The notes below the pieces were generated by a model. It was not told where the DNA came from. It saw only the letters and a list, made by a program, of their open reading frames with translations, and made no database searches. Positions 38,092 to 46,752 of a stretch of DNA of 64,000 bases are shown here, one piece after another. Made by a program: the position numbers and the translations under genes. Origin of the DNA: Salinarimonas ramus (GTDB lineage Bacteria > Pseudomonadota > Alphaproteobacteria > Rhizobiales > Beijerinckiaceae); the NCBI RefSeq assembly GCF_014645695.1, contig NZ_BMMF01000016.1, positions 61,044-125,043 on the forward strand. Direction: 5' to 3'. Within the stretch, counting starts at the first letter, position 1. Every line of letters starts with the position of its first letter.

Positions 38092-38596
38092 CTAATAAAT
38101 GCCTTGCGCGAGCGGGCGTCCGTCATGCCCAAGAGGAGTCCGGCCGTAAAGCCAAGTGACACCTGCACGATGACCTTGCGCATCACTGTCTCCGACCCGA
38201 TGAGTGACGCAGCCCGTCGATGACGTCTGGCGATCCGCGTCGCCGACATCGCCGGCACCTCCTCGGAGGCTCAGCAGACAGCGCTGGTAACGACACGCCC
38301 CGCCGCGGCTGCGCCGAGCCTGCCATCGACTTTGCCGGAAGCTCGTCAGCTCGCAATCCCCGGCCGTCCGATCGGACCTGATTGAGCAGCCGCAATTCGA
38401 TGCATCCGCCCTGCGAGCGACGCTCCATGTCTGTGCAACGTTCAAGAGCCAAGGGGTGCTGCCGGCCGTCCTCGCCCGAAAGCAGCTCGGCGTCGAGAAA
38501 GCGAAACAGCACGGAGACGACAACCATGCTCCAACAGCCATCACGTCCACGCGCATGTTCCGTCGAGGGATGCCCGAACGATCAGGTAGGCCCACG
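38092..38596. other. Gap upstream of the prolyl oligopeptidase gene
   Basis: About 500 bp. The first 80 bp belong to the extended repeat shared with copy B. On the minus strand a short frame begins MRKVIVQVSLGFTAGLLLGM but is not conserved between the two repeat copies, which differ by indels. I do not support a gene here. Confidence 0.35.
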
Positions 38597-40741
38597 ATGA
38601 CGATGCGGCTCTTCAAATGCGCCGCAGTTGCGCTGCTCATCTCCGTCGTCTCGGTCGTCGCAGAGGAGAATGCGCCGATGTCCTACACTGAAACACGTCA
38701 GACGGACACGTCCGAGGTGCATTTCGGCGTCACGGTTCGAGACCCGTTTCGTTGGCTCGAGAACGACCCACGTCAGGATGCCGAGGTCGCGCGGTGGATC
38801 GACGCGCAGAACGCGCTTTCCGCGCCATATCTGCAGAGCCTCCCCGCTCGGGACGTACTTGAGCGCCGGCTGAGGGCCATTTTCGACCACGAAACGGCGA
38901 CCCCGCCGGTCGAGCGCAACGGTCGGTACTTCTTTACACGCAAAGGCGGCCTCGACAACCAGCAGCAGCTGGTGATGCGAAGCGGCCTCGACGGCGCGGA
39001 CCGTATCCTGATCGACCCGAACACGTGGTCTGACGACGGCACCGTGGCGCTGGCGGAATGGGCGGCCTCCGCCGACGGCGCGTTCGTGGCCTTCGCCGTG
39101 CAGGACGGCGGATCGGACTGGCGCACCATCCGGGTGATGAACACATCGACCGGCACGATACTAAACGATGAAGTCGAGTGGGCGCGGTTCACCAGTATTG
39201 CGTGGCACCCGGACGGATCGGGGTTCTACTATTCCCGCTATCCCGAAGCCGAAGCGGGTGCAGCCTTCAGCGCGGGCATCGAAGGCCACGCCGTCTACTT
39301 TCATCGGATTGGGTCGAGCCAAACGGAAGACCGGCTAGTTCAGGCGCCGACGCCGGGGCGTGCGCTGCTGCATACGGCCGATGTCACGCCGGACGGCCGT
39401 TATCTGATCGTCTACACGTCGGCGCTGACCGGAGGTGTTGCGGTGACGGTGACGGACCTGTCGTCCGCCGACGCAGCGCCGAAACGGCTCGTGGAGAGCT
39501 ACGAGGACCGTTGGACGCTGTTGGGCAACATCGGCGCGAAACTCTACTTCGCGACGCAGAAGGATGCTCCTCGAGGGCGGATCGTGACGATCGACCTCTC
39601 AAAGGAGCTGCCCGAGATCTCCGAGCTGATCCCGGAGCGGCCCGATGCCGTTCTGCGCGAAGGGGGATCTGCGGTCCTGGGCGACAGGCTCCTCCTGTCC
39701 TACACGATTGATGTTCAGTCGCAGGTCGAGCGCTATCGGCTGGACGGCACGTTCGACGGCACGGTCGCGCTACCGGGTCCGGGCAGCACCGGCCTCGTCC
39801 GCGGGCGTCCCGGTAATAACGAGGCGTTCTTCGCGTTCAGCAGCTATGATGCGCCGCTGACCGTTCTGCGCCACGAAGTGGACGCGAACCGCACAACTGT
39901 CTGGGCAGAGCCTGAGATCGCAATCAATCTCGATATGGTCGTCGTCGAGCCGCACTTCTATAGCTCGAAGGACGGCACGCGGGTGCCCTTGTTCATCGTC
40001 CGGCGCAAGGACGGCGACGGACCGGCGCCGACGATGCTCCATGCCTATGGCGGTTTCGGCATCAGCATGATCCCGCATTTCTCGCCCGCCGCGATGGCTT
40101 GGGTCGAGCAGGGCGGCGTCTACGCGCTGGCGAACATCCGTGGCGGTGGCGAATACGGTCAGGCTTGGCATCATGCCGGCCGGCGTGCCGACAAGCAGAA
40201 CGTGTTCGACGACTTCATTGCTGCCGGCGAGTACCTGATCGACCGGGGCATCACGTCGTCCGGCGGCTTGGCGATCCACGGAGAATCCAACGGCGGACTG
40301 CTGATTGGCGCCGTGGTCAACCAACGTCCGCATCTCTTCGCCGCAGCCCTACCCGCAGTCGGCGTCCTCGACATGCTTCGTTTCGACCGCTTCACCAGCG
40401 GAGCCACTTGGGTGGAGGAGTTCGGCAGCCCGTCCGTCGAGGACGAGTTCCACACCCTGCTCTCCTATTCGCCCTTGCACACGATCCGCGAGGGCGCCCG
40501 CTATCCGGCAATCCTCGTCACCACGGCGGATACGGACAATAGGGTCGTGCCGGCCCACTCCTTTAAATATGCGGCCGCGCTCCAGGCCGCGGACGTCGGA
40601 GATCGGCCGCGCCTCCTACGTGTCGAAACGCGCGCCGGTCACGGGGCCGGCAAGCCGACCGATATGGTCATCGAGGAATTCGCCGACATGTGGGCCTTCG
40701 CCGCCCGCTGGACCGGGCTCGAGGTGAAGGTATCCGACTGA
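38597..40741 (+). CDS. Prolyl oligopeptidase (S9A), exported
   Basis: A 714-residue serine peptidase that cleaves after proline in peptides. I start it at 38597 (MTMRLFKCAAVALLISVVSV), which gives a signal peptide, so the enzyme is periplasmic or secreted; upstream codons of the frame are not protein-like. A beta-propeller domain follows RDPFRWLENDPRQDAEVARW. The C-terminal catalytic domain has MLHAYGGFGISMIPHFSPA, Ser in IHGESNGGLLIGA (about residue 563), Asp in TTADTDNRVVPAHSFKY and His in ETRAGHGAGKPTD. The full triad and length indicate an active enzyme. Confidence 0.92.
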   Translation: MTMRLFKCAAVALLISVVSVVAEENAPMSYTETRQTDTSEVHFGVTVRDPFRWLENDPRQDAEVARWIDAQNALSAPYLQSLPARDVLERRLRAIFDHETATPPVERNGRYFFTRKGGLDNQQQLVMRSGLDGADRILIDPNTWSDDGTVALAEWAASADGAFVAFAVQDGGSDWRTIRVMNTSTGTILNDEVEWARFTSIAWHPDGSGFYYSRYPEAEAGAAFSAGIEGHAVYFHRIGSSQTEDRLVQAPTPGRALLHTADVTPDGRYLIVYTSALTGGVAVTVTDLSSADAAPKRLVESYEDRWTLLGNIGAKLYFATQKDAPRGRIVTIDLSKELPEISELIPERPDAVLREGGSAVLGDRLLLSYTIDVQSQVERYRLDGTFDGTVALPGPGSTGLVRGRPGNNEAFFAFSSYDAPLTVLRHEVDANRTTVWAEPEIAINLDMVVVEPHFYSSKDGTRVPLFIVRRKDGDGPAPTMLHAYGGFGISMIPHFSPAAMAWVEQGGVYALANIRGGGEYGQAWHHAGRRADKQNVFDDFIAAGEYLIDRGITSSGGLAIHGESNGGLLIGAVVNQRPHLFAAALPAVGVLDMLRFDRFTSGATWVEEFGSPSVEDEFHTLLSYSPLHTIREGARYPAILVTTADTDNRVVPAHSFKYAAALQAADVGDRPRLLRVETRAGHGAGKPTDMVIEEFADMWAFAARWTGLEVKVSD

Positions 40742-41041
40742 AAGCAGTCGTCTTTCGAGCAGTCGGCGCGATCCCGGTCCCGGTGCCGGCCGCGGCGAGA
40801 TCGGCGATGCTGGTTGCTCGGAGGCGGGCGACCAGCACGCGTTCGGCGTCGTCGTGGGCTGCATCGAACCGGCTGAGGAGTGCGATCTCGATCGCGCATT
40901 CGCGAGGGTTCTCCTCGCCTTCCTACTCCGGCCGAAGAAAGCGGTCGCGGAGCGCGAGGTGAGGGCGGTCTGGGTCCGCCGCCATGTGACCCAGCGCATA
41001 CCAGGCCAAGGAAAGCTTGCTGTTCCGACAAAAGAAGTAGC
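40742..41041. other. Gap after the oligopeptidase gene
   Basis: About 300 bp. On the minus strand there are short protein-like pieces (LSLAWYALGHMAADPDRPHL, then ALRDRFLRPE and a stop) that suggest a decayed gene end, but I cannot name its family. Confidence 0.35.
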
Positions 41042-41176
41042 ATGTCAGTTCGATATGAAACGTGTCAGGTGGGAGATGTGAAGGTCTTCTACAGGGAAGC
41101 GGGTCGACCGAGTTCGCCGGTCATATTGCTGCTCCACGGTTTTCCACGGGATCGGCCTGGTGCGGCCGAGAGTTGA
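41042..41176 (+). pseudogene. N-terminal fragment of an alpha/beta hydrolase
   Basis: MSVRYETCQVGDVKVFYREA then GRPSSPVILLLHGFPRDRPG is the usual beginning of a haloalkane-dehalogenase-like alpha/beta hydrolase, up to the HGFP oxyanion region. The frame then diverges and stops at 41176. Nothing further of the family is seen in the next 240 bp. Confidence 0.7.
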
Positions 41177-41414
41177 ACAGAGGTGCGCCGAGGCGCGGTC
41201 GAGCGGAGGCATGGGCAGGCGCCGGCGCGGTCGCGTGCGCCGTTCTCGACCCGGCGCCTGCCTGGTCGTGGTCGCGGCGGTCGGCGGTGGAGCGCCGGCC
41301 TCCGAAGGTTCATCGAGCCGGTAGCCGGGGGGCCGGCCGGACTGCTACCGGCCGCCGTCTTCGCGACGATGGAGGATCATCCCGGCGTGGTTGCCAGGGT
41401 GTCGCGTTCGGCAT

Positions 41415-42062
41415 TCAAGCCTGAGCCGTCCTGCGTGATGCTGCTGCGGCCCTGATCGGGCCTACGAGTTTGCCGATGAAAGCGTCCATCGTCGACTCGC
41501 CGAGATCGACCACCTTGGCGCCGCCGCCTGCGACGAACGTGATGTCGTCGATCCCAATGACGTTCAGGAACAGGCGCAGGTATTGCCTTGCGATGTCGCG
41601 CGCGGCGATGGGCGAGCCTTCGGTGTAGATTCCGCCCGACGCCAGAAGAACCGTCGCCGACTTTCCGGTCACGAGGCCCTTGCCGTCGTGACCAAGTGTC
41701 AGCCCCTTGCGCACCACGTGGTCGATCCATGCTTTCAGCACCGCAGGAACATTATAGTTGTAGACCGGCGTTGCGATCACGATCTCGTCGGCGTCGAGAA
41801 GTTCTCCGACCAGTTCGTCCGACAAGGCCAGCGCCTCTTTCATTTGCGTCGTGCGCAGATCGGGCGGCGTGAAATACGCCTGCAACCAAGGCGCGGTGAC
41901 GAAGGTGAGATCTGTCTGCATCAGGTCACGCATGACGACATCGCCATCCGGATGTGCCGCAAGCCATTCGGCGACGAAACGGCGGGTCATATTGCGTGAA
42001 ACCGACGCATTGCCGCGGGGGCTGGATTCGATGACGAGCAATTTGGGCATGGTGGTATCCAT
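41415..42062 (-). CDS. azoR: FMN-dependent NADH-azoreductase
   Basis: A flavodoxin-fold reductase of quinones and azo compounds, using FMN and NADH. It has 215 residues. [20 protein letters not shown] is the FMN phosphate-binding N-terminus, [20 protein letters not shown] is the AzoR signature, and [20 protein letters not shown] follows. The start at 42062 or the in-frame ATG at 42050 are both possible. A LysR regulator is divergent with about 110 bp between, so local control by that regulator is probable. Confidence 0.92.
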   Translation of the reverse strand: MDTTMPKLLVIESSPRGNASVSRNMTRRFVAEWLAAHPDGDVVMRDLMQTDLTFVTAPWLQAYFTPPDLRTTQMKEALALSDELVGELLDADEIVIATPVYNYNVPAVLKAWIDHVVRKGLTLGHDGKGLVTGKSATVLLASGGIYTEGSPIAARDIARQYLRLFLNVIGIDDITFVAGGGAKVVDLGESTMDAFIGKLVGPIRAAAASRRTAQA

Positions 42063-42147
42063 CGATCGGGTGTGGACGGCCCGAATGCCGAGCCGGGCCC
42101 AAGGTGGTTCAATTTACCCCCTTACGGAAGCGATCGAATTGTGATCC

Positions 42148-42166
42148 TCTCCATCAAAAATGGAGA
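42148..42166. promoter_or_regulatory. Inverted repeat at the LysR start
   Basis: TCTCCAT and ATGGAGA flank a 5-base spacer just before the LysR start codon in the azoR-lysR gap. A possible autoregulatory site, or a hairpin that masks the GGAG ribosome binding site. Confidence 0.35.
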
Positions 42167-42171
42167 TGATA

Positions 42172-43068
42172 ATGATCGGGTCGCTGACGCTCGACCAATT
42201 GCGGGTTCTGGTGGCCATCGCCGACACGGGAAGTTTCTCCGCCGCTGGACGACGTCTCGGTCGGGTCCAGTCGGCGATGAGCCAGTCGATCGCATCGCTC
42301 GAAGCGGCCCAGGGCGTGGCGATCTTCGACAGGTCCGGATATCGTCCCGTGCTGACGGAGACGGGGCGCGTTCTGGTGGAACAGGCCCGGATTGTGCTTC
42401 GCGGCGCCACCTATTTCGAGATGGTCGCCGCAAGCACCCGCAACGGCTTGGAGCCTGAACTGGCGCTCGCCATCGATCCGCTGGTGCCCAGCGAGCCGTT
42501 CATCGACGCCCTGCGCGACTTGAACCGGACCCATCCCGATCTACCCATCTCCTTCGCGACCGAAGGGCTCGGCGGGTCTTTGCGCCGACTTCGTGACGGC
42601 TCCGCATCGCTCGGGATATGCACGTTGCTGCCGATCGTTCCCGACGACCTGATCGCCTATCCCCTCGCGCGGACCGTGATGCGACCCGTCGTCGGCGCGG
42701 GGCATCCGCTGGCCTCGGTCCGGCAACCGATCTCAAGTCACGAACTCGAACCGCATGTCCAGCTCGTGCTGTCCGATCCCGTCGACCCCGGTGGACAGAA
42801 CTTCGGCTTGGCGAGCGCGCGGCTATGGCGATTTGCGGATCTGAACCGGCGCTACGATTTCCTGTTGGCCGGGTTCGGCTGGTGCCGGATGCCGGAGCAT
42901 TCGGTCCTGGATGCGCTGGCGGACGGGCGTCTGGTCGCTTTGGCGATCAAGGACGACACGGCGCCGCCCGACGGCTTGACGATCTTCGCCGCTCACCTGC
43001 GCGACCGGGTGCTCGGGCGGGGAGCCGCCCATCTGCTGTCTGCATTGCGCGAGAGGTTCGCGAGCTAG
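42172..43068 (+). CDS. LysR-family regulator divergent from azoR
   Basis: A 298-residue LysR regulator. I choose the ATG at 42172 because GGAG lies 6 bases upstream, and the protein then begins MIGSLTLDQLRVLVAIADTG as usual. The HTH continues SFSAAGRRLGRVQSAMSQSI. The rest is the periplasmic-binding-like effector domain (LELALAIDPLVPSEPF region). As it is divergent from azoR, it most likely controls the azoreductase in response to an electrophile or quinone; this is inferred from position. Confidence 0.88.
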   Translation: MIGSLTLDQLRVLVAIADTGSFSAAGRRLGRVQSAMSQSIASLEAAQGVAIFDRSGYRPVLTETGRVLVEQARIVLRGATYFEMVAASTRNGLEPELALAIDPLVPSEPFIDALRDLNRTHPDLPISFATEGLGGSLRRLRDGSASLGICTLLPIVPDDLIAYPLARTVMRPVVGAGHPLASVRQPISSHELEPHVQLVLSDPVDPGGQNFGLASARLWRFADLNRRYDFLLAGFGWCRMPEHSVLDALADGRLVALAIKDDTAPPDGLTIFAAHLRDRVLGRGAAHLLSALRERFAS

Positions 43069-43322
43069 ATCGACAGAAGTCCGCCGATGGTCGACTTCGA
43101 TGATCGCGGCGCAGCGGACCGGCTCGAGGCGACTTATCCAGGTGCGATCGTCGGAACGGAGGGGAGCTCTCTACGTTAAAGTTTCCCGTTACCGTGCCGG
43201 TTCTCGCTTTCCCAAGGAAGAAGCTTCGCGGACGTCGGCGTCGGTGCGCTGCGGACAGGTTGGCGACGGTGATCGCCGTCGACACTCCGCAGAACAGTCT
43301 CGTAGCGGTCGGAGGAGACGTC
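43069..43322. other. Gap between the LysR and DUF4177 genes
   Basis: 254 bp with no supportable gene; upstream in-frame extensions of the DUF4177 gene are arginine-rich and not protein-like. Confidence 0.3.
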
Positions 43323-43469
43323 ATGCGATGGGAATACAAGCTCGTGACCGAAACGCTGGATGCCGATCAGCTCGACGCGTATGGCGGCGATGGGTGGGAA
43401 CTCGTCGCGGTGGTCTCGCCCGGACATTTCGTGTTGCACTACTTCTTCAAGCGCCAGCTGCAAGGCTGA
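43323..43469 (+). CDS. DUF4177 small protein
   Basis: A 48-residue protein with GGAGGA before its ATG. MRWEYKLVTETLDADQLDAY then GGDGWELVAVVSPGHFVLHY is the whole DUF4177 pattern (WEYK...LN..G..GWELV), a small beta-rich domain of unknown function. Upstream codons from 43194 are in frame but look non-coding. Convergent with the next hydrolase gene. Confidence 0.8.
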   Translation: MRWEYKLVTETLDADQLDAYGGDGWELVAVVSPGHFVLHYFFKRQLQG

Positions 43470-43561
43470 CGCGACCCTGATCGTTGGCCGCTCGGTCTTG
43501 GCGTATCGGCCTCCGGTTCGCTGCACGAGAAAGCGACCGCTTACCGAGAATCAGCAGTGCT

Positions 43562-44485
43562 TCAGTTCGACCTCACGAAGTCGGCGATGCACGCCGCCAC
43601 TCCCGGCGCCAACGGCAGATCCGGAGCGGCGTAGGTGGCGAGGTTTTCACTTCGCTCATCGGATCCGACCGACTTCAGCACATGGTTCGTGTTCGGCAGC
43701 GTCACGAGCGTGGCGAGCGGTGCGGCCCGCTTCAGACGTTCGGCGTCGACCGTCGACACCTGGAGGTCGCGCTCGCCCTGCACGATCAGGACAGGCTCCG
43801 TGATGTCGGCCGCGAGACGCGCCGAGTCGAGAGCGAAGGCGCTGACGAGATAGTCCTGCAGCGCTGGGGCGAAGAGCGGCGCGAGCGCCGGCGGCAGGCT
43901 CGACGCGTCGACGCGCCGTCCGGCGGAGAGCTCGTCGATCGCGTGGTCGGCCGCGGCCCACAGCGGCGCGTTGTCGGGATTGGCGTGCAATTGTTCTTTC
44001 AGCACAGCGCCGAGGGGGCGTCCCGCCGTCGCGACGAGGATCAGGCCGCACAGGCGGCCGACCTTTGCGGCGGACGCGAGCGCCACTAGGCCGCCTTCGC
44101 TGTGACCCAGCAGCCATATGCAGTCCGCTCCAGTGCGTGCACGGATCGCCTCGACCCAGACGTCGACGTCGCGAACGTAGTCGTCGATCGTCACCGCGTT
44201 GGCGTCCGTTACCGCATCCCGGCTGCCGAAGAGACCACGCTTGTCGATGCGCACGCTGCCGATTCCTTGCTCGGCCAACCCTTCGGCCAGCAGCCGGTAC
44301 GGCGCGGCGTGAACGCCCAACGGGCTGTTGCCGTCCCGGTCGGTCGGACCGGATCCGGGGATCATCAGAATGATCGGCGCATCCGCGGCGGGAAGGATCA
44401 TCGTCCCCCGAAGAGGGCCCATCGGGCCCGGAGCTTCGATATCGAAGCTCACGAGCGGCGATCTCTTCGAAGAAGCTTGGTTCAT
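43562..44485 (-). CDS. Alpha/beta hydrolase (YqiA/esterase-like)
   Basis: A 307-residue serine hydrolase. ILMIPGSGPTDRDGNSPLG is the oxyanion region, Ser lies in WLLGHSEGGLVAL, Asp in LIVQGERDLQVS, and His in LPNTNHVLKSVG, so the triad is complete. I start at 44485 (MNQASSKRSPLVSFDIEAPG); upstream codons are not protein-like. No signal peptide is seen. The substrate is unknown; ester- or thioester-cleaving enzymes of this type act on small or acylated molecules. Located 87 bp downstream of a methionine aminopeptidase gene on the same strand. Confidence 0.82.
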   Translation of the reverse strand: MNQASSKRSPLVSFDIEAPGPMGPLRGTMILPAADAPIILMIPGSGPTDRDGNSPLGVHAAPYRLLAEGLAEQGIGSVRIDKRGLFGSRDAVTDANAVTIDDYVRDVDVWVEAIRARTGADCIWLLGHSEGGLVALASAAKVGRLCGLILVATAGRPLGAVLKEQLHANPDNAPLWAAADHAIDELSAGRRVDASSLPPALAPLFAPALQDYLVSAFALDSARLAADITEPVLIVQGERDLQVSTVDAERLKRAAPLATLVTLPNTNHVLKSVGSDERSENLATYAAPDLPLAPGVAACIADFVRSN

Positions 44486-44571
44486 ATCGAATCTCCACAA
44501 CAAGCCGACTATCGCTGAGGAAACCCGGCACGAGCATGAAGCCGTGCATTCGAGCCGCTTTCCAGCAGTGA

Positions 44572-45324
44572 TCAAGCACTCGGCAGTGTGACTATGAGCG
44601 GGCCGTTGCGGGTCGCGACGACGGTGTGTTCGTACTGCACCGTCAACGCTCTCGGCTCGGCGAAGAGCGTCCATTCGTCGTCGCCGCTCTCGGCCCATTC
44701 CGCCCCAAGGGACAAGAAGGGTTCGACGGTGAAGACCAGACCGTCATTCATGATGCGGCGCTCGGACGGGTTCGGCCATGTCGCGATCTCGGTCGGCTCC
44801 TCGTGGAGGGACAGGCCGACGCCGTGGCTCGCGAGGTTCTCGACGAGGCTGTAGCCGTTCTTTCGCGCGAATGCGCCGATCGCTCGGCCGATGCCGGCGA
44901 TCGGCTTCCCGGCGCCCACCTGTCGCAACCCGGTCCACATCGCGCGCCGACCGTCGCGGCAAAGCCGCTCGACCGCGGGCGTGACGGGCGGCACCGCGAA
45001 GGAAGCCCCCGTGTCCGCGAAGAAGCCGTTCTTCTCGGCCGACACGTCGATGTTGACGAGATCGCCGCGCTCGATACGCCGTGAACCCGGTACGCCGTGG
45101 GCGATCTCCTCGTTGACGCTGATGCAGGTTGCGCCGGGAAAGCCGTAGGTGGTCTCGGGCGCCGAACGGGCTCCGGCACGGTCCAGGAGGTTGCGGCCGA
45201 TGAGGTCGAGTTCGGCCGTCGTCATGCCGGGCTCGAGCGCGTTTCCCATGGCTCGGAGCGTCTCGGCGACGATACGCCCGATCTCCGTCAATCGCTTCAG
45301 ATCGTCATCATTCGAGATCGTCAC
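44572..45324 (-). CDS. map: Type I methionine aminopeptidase, second-copy type
   Basis: Removes the initiator methionine; a metal enzyme of 250 residues. Metal ligands are visible: Asp in LVNIDVSAEKNGFFADTGAS (two), His in LASHGVGLSLHEEP, Glu in LVFTVEPFLS and Glu in VQYEHTVVAT. TYGFPGATCISVNEEIAHGV is the substrate-side signature. It sits in an accessory region among redox genes and not with ribosomal genes, so it is probably an extra copy; a housekeeping map would be elsewhere. Confidence 0.92.
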   Translation of the reverse strand: MTISNDDDLKRLTEIGRIVAETLRAMGNALEPGMTTAELDLIGRNLLDRAGARSAPETTYGFPGATCISVNEEIAHGVPGSRRIERGDLVNIDVSAEKNGFFADTGASFAVPPVTPAVERLCRDGRRAMWTGLRQVGAGKPIAGIGRAIGAFARKNGYSLVENLASHGVGLSLHEEPTEIATWPNPSERRIMNDGLVFTVEPFLSLGAEWAESGDDEWTLFAEPRALTVQYEHTVVATRNGPLIVTLPSA

Positions 45325-45355
45325 GGCGGCGTTCCTGTAGTGCGCGATACGTCTT

Positions 45356-45390
45356 GCAAAGGCGGGCTGGCTTTGCCGGACCCGCCTTCG
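45356..45390 (-). terminator. Terminator after the membrane protein gene
   Basis: On the minus strand an 8 bp stem AAGGCGGG/CCCGCCTT with further imperfect pairing inside is followed by TTGC. It lies between the stop at 45392 and the map gene. Confidence 0.6.
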
Positions 45391-45391
45391 G

Positions 45392-45793
45392 CTATCGGCG
45401 GTGGAATCCCCGGCGGCGCTCGAACTTGGCGGCGAGAACGAGCGCGGAGGTCAGCAGCAGCGCCGCGTTCACGGGATGGAAAGCCAACAGCCCGGGTCCG
45501 CCGAGCGCGAGGGTCACCTGGGTAAGGTAGAGAACAGCGGTCGACAAGGCCCACCAGGCGAAGCCCCTGAGCCGCGCGACGGCGAGACTGCTCACCGCGA
45601 GCAGGAATACGGGCACGGCGATGAAGCCACCCAAGGCGCCGTGCAGTTCCCAGGAGGTCCCGGCGAAGAGCGCCCGACCGGCCAGGAGAAACTGCGCGCC
45701 GAGGAGAACGGGCAGGCCGCGGGCCGACCACAGGACGAGCGCCGGCGTGCCGCGATCGAGATCGCGAAGCGTGTCGTGAGACGCGTTCGTCAT
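45392..45793 (-). CDS. Four-helix membrane protein, function unknown
   Basis: A 133-residue hydrophobic protein. Four predicted helices: around residues 22-44 (LWSARGLPVLLGAQFLLAGR), 50-70 (GALGGFIAVPVFLLAVSSLA), 76-98 (FAWWALSTAVLYLTQVTLAL) and 103-122 (FHPVNAALLLTSALVLAAKF). The pattern is like DUF6220-type small membrane proteins. It starts 3 bp after the stop of the flavodoxin-fold oxidoreductase upstream, so the two are cotranscribed. Confidence 0.72.
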   Translation of the reverse strand: MTNASHDTLRDLDRGTPALVLWSARGLPVLLGAQFLLAGRALFAGTSWELHGALGGFIAVPVFLLAVSSLAVARLRGFAWWALSTAVLYLTQVTLALGGPGLLAFHPVNAALLLTSALVLAAKFERRRGFHRR

Positions 45794-45796
45794 GGC

Positions 45797-46414
45797 TCAG
45801 GCCGCCTTTCCGTTGCGCATTCCGACGGGCGTAGCTTCGGCGAATGCGGCGAGCGCGTTGCGGTAGTCGATGGCGGCATCGGCCAACGCATCGCGCGAAA
45901 GTCGGTCCGCCTCGAAGGTGACGTGCGGCTCGTACCAAGGAAGGCCACACCGATGCGCGGTGGCTTTCAGCGGTGTGAGGATCTCATCGAGCGTGTAGTG
46001 GTTCTGCCCGGTCCGCTCGTAGGCCGCAGCCACGTTGCCTGCCGTCACGATGACCATGACGGGCGTGCCGACGAGCCGATCTCCCTCGGATGCGGCGACC
46101 ACGTAATACATGCGCGTCAGGACGGCATCTTGCCAAGCTTTCAGGAGCGCGGGAACCGAATACCACTGGATCGGAAACTGCAGCACGATCCGATCGGCCT
46201 GCAGCAGCATCGCGGCGTCATCGGCCGCATCGGTGGACATGTCGATCCGCGCATCCGGATATCGAGCCTGCATGTCGACGACGTCGGTATCGGGCAGGCT
46301 GCGCGCCGCCGCGGCGAACGCGGCATTGGCTCTGGAGGTTGAAAGATCGCGGTGAAAGACGAGAACGAGAGTGCCGGACACGGGGGTCTCCGTCGTGTTG
46401 TTGTCGGTCGACAC
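45797..46414 (-). CDS. NAD(P)H-dependent oxidoreductase, flavodoxin-2 fold
   Basis: A 205-residue FMN or FAD enzyme of the MdaB/KefF/NQO group that reduces quinones by two electrons. LVLVFHRDLSTSRANAAFAA is the flavin-phosphate segment, ADRIVLQFPIQWYSVPALLK is the family signature, and VIVTAGNVAAAYERTGQNHY follows. Its operon partner is a small membrane protein. An inverted repeat 30 bp upstream of its start may be an operator. It could be a quinone reductase protecting from redox cyclers. Confidence 0.87.
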   Translation of the reverse strand: MSTDNNTTETPVSGTLVLVFHRDLSTSRANAAFAAAARSLPDTDVVDMQARYPDARIDMSTDAADDAAMLLQADRIVLQFPIQWYSVPALLKAWQDAVLTRMYYVVAASEGDRLVGTPVMVIVTAGNVAAAYERTGQNHYTLDEILTPLKATAHRCGLPWYEPHVTFEADRLSRDALADAAIDYRNALAAFAEATPVGMRNGKAA

Positions 46415-46441
46415 CGATGTATGAGATTTGCTCCAGTTTAT

Positions 46442-46456
46442 CCAATTTTAGATTGG
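46442..46456. promoter_or_regulatory. Operator candidate upstream of the quinone reductase gene
   Basis: CCAAT and ATTGG around TTTAG, 28 bp upstream of the ATG at 46414, in the only AT-rich segment of the gap. Confidence 0.35.
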
Positions 46457-46666
46457 TATAGTAGAATATTCGTGCAATCAATGTTGCGGATGGTTGCCGA
46501 TTGAAATCTAATGTTTGTATAGGTTGTCGCGCCGAAATCGTGCATGCAGGTGTGAATATGTTCATGCCGCTGTCGGCAGCTCGGTAAAATGGACAGCGGC
46601 ACTCGGGCCCGGCGATCACATCTACCCGAAGATCGATAGTGACGGCCTCGGGCGGCGCGCTCCGCT

Positions 46667-46686
46667 GCGTGCGGAGCTCCGCACGC
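46667..46686. repeat. Perfect 20 bp palindrome
   Basis: GCGTGCGGAGCTCCGCACGC, 67 bp after the SDR stop codon. It has no T-run, so it could be a weak terminator or a protein-binding site. Confidence 0.45.
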
Positions 46687-46752
46687 CGCCCTCGGTCAGA
46701 CCCTCGCAGACCGTGGGCTAAGTCACGGCCCCGACCCGCGATTTCCCGAGCT

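Larger units (their letters stand above)
46415..46752. other. Upstream region of the quinone reductase operon
   Basis: 338 bp without a gene. It contains the inverted repeat CCAAT-TTTAG-ATTGG (46442-46456) in AT-rich sequence near the promoter position, and a perfect 20 bp palindrome (46667-46686) further upstream, after the stop of the next SDR gene. Confidence 0.5.

Noticed and set aside
37809..38258. 149-codon minus-strand frame with MRKVIVQVSLGFTAGLLLGM
   Set aside because: It lies in the extended IS-like repeat; the related copy at 34470-34560 differs by indels that break the frame, so coding is not conserved.
46667..46686. Palindrome as an intrinsic terminator of the SDR gene
   Set aside because: The stem is perfect but there is no T-run on the minus strand, so I list it only as a palindrome.
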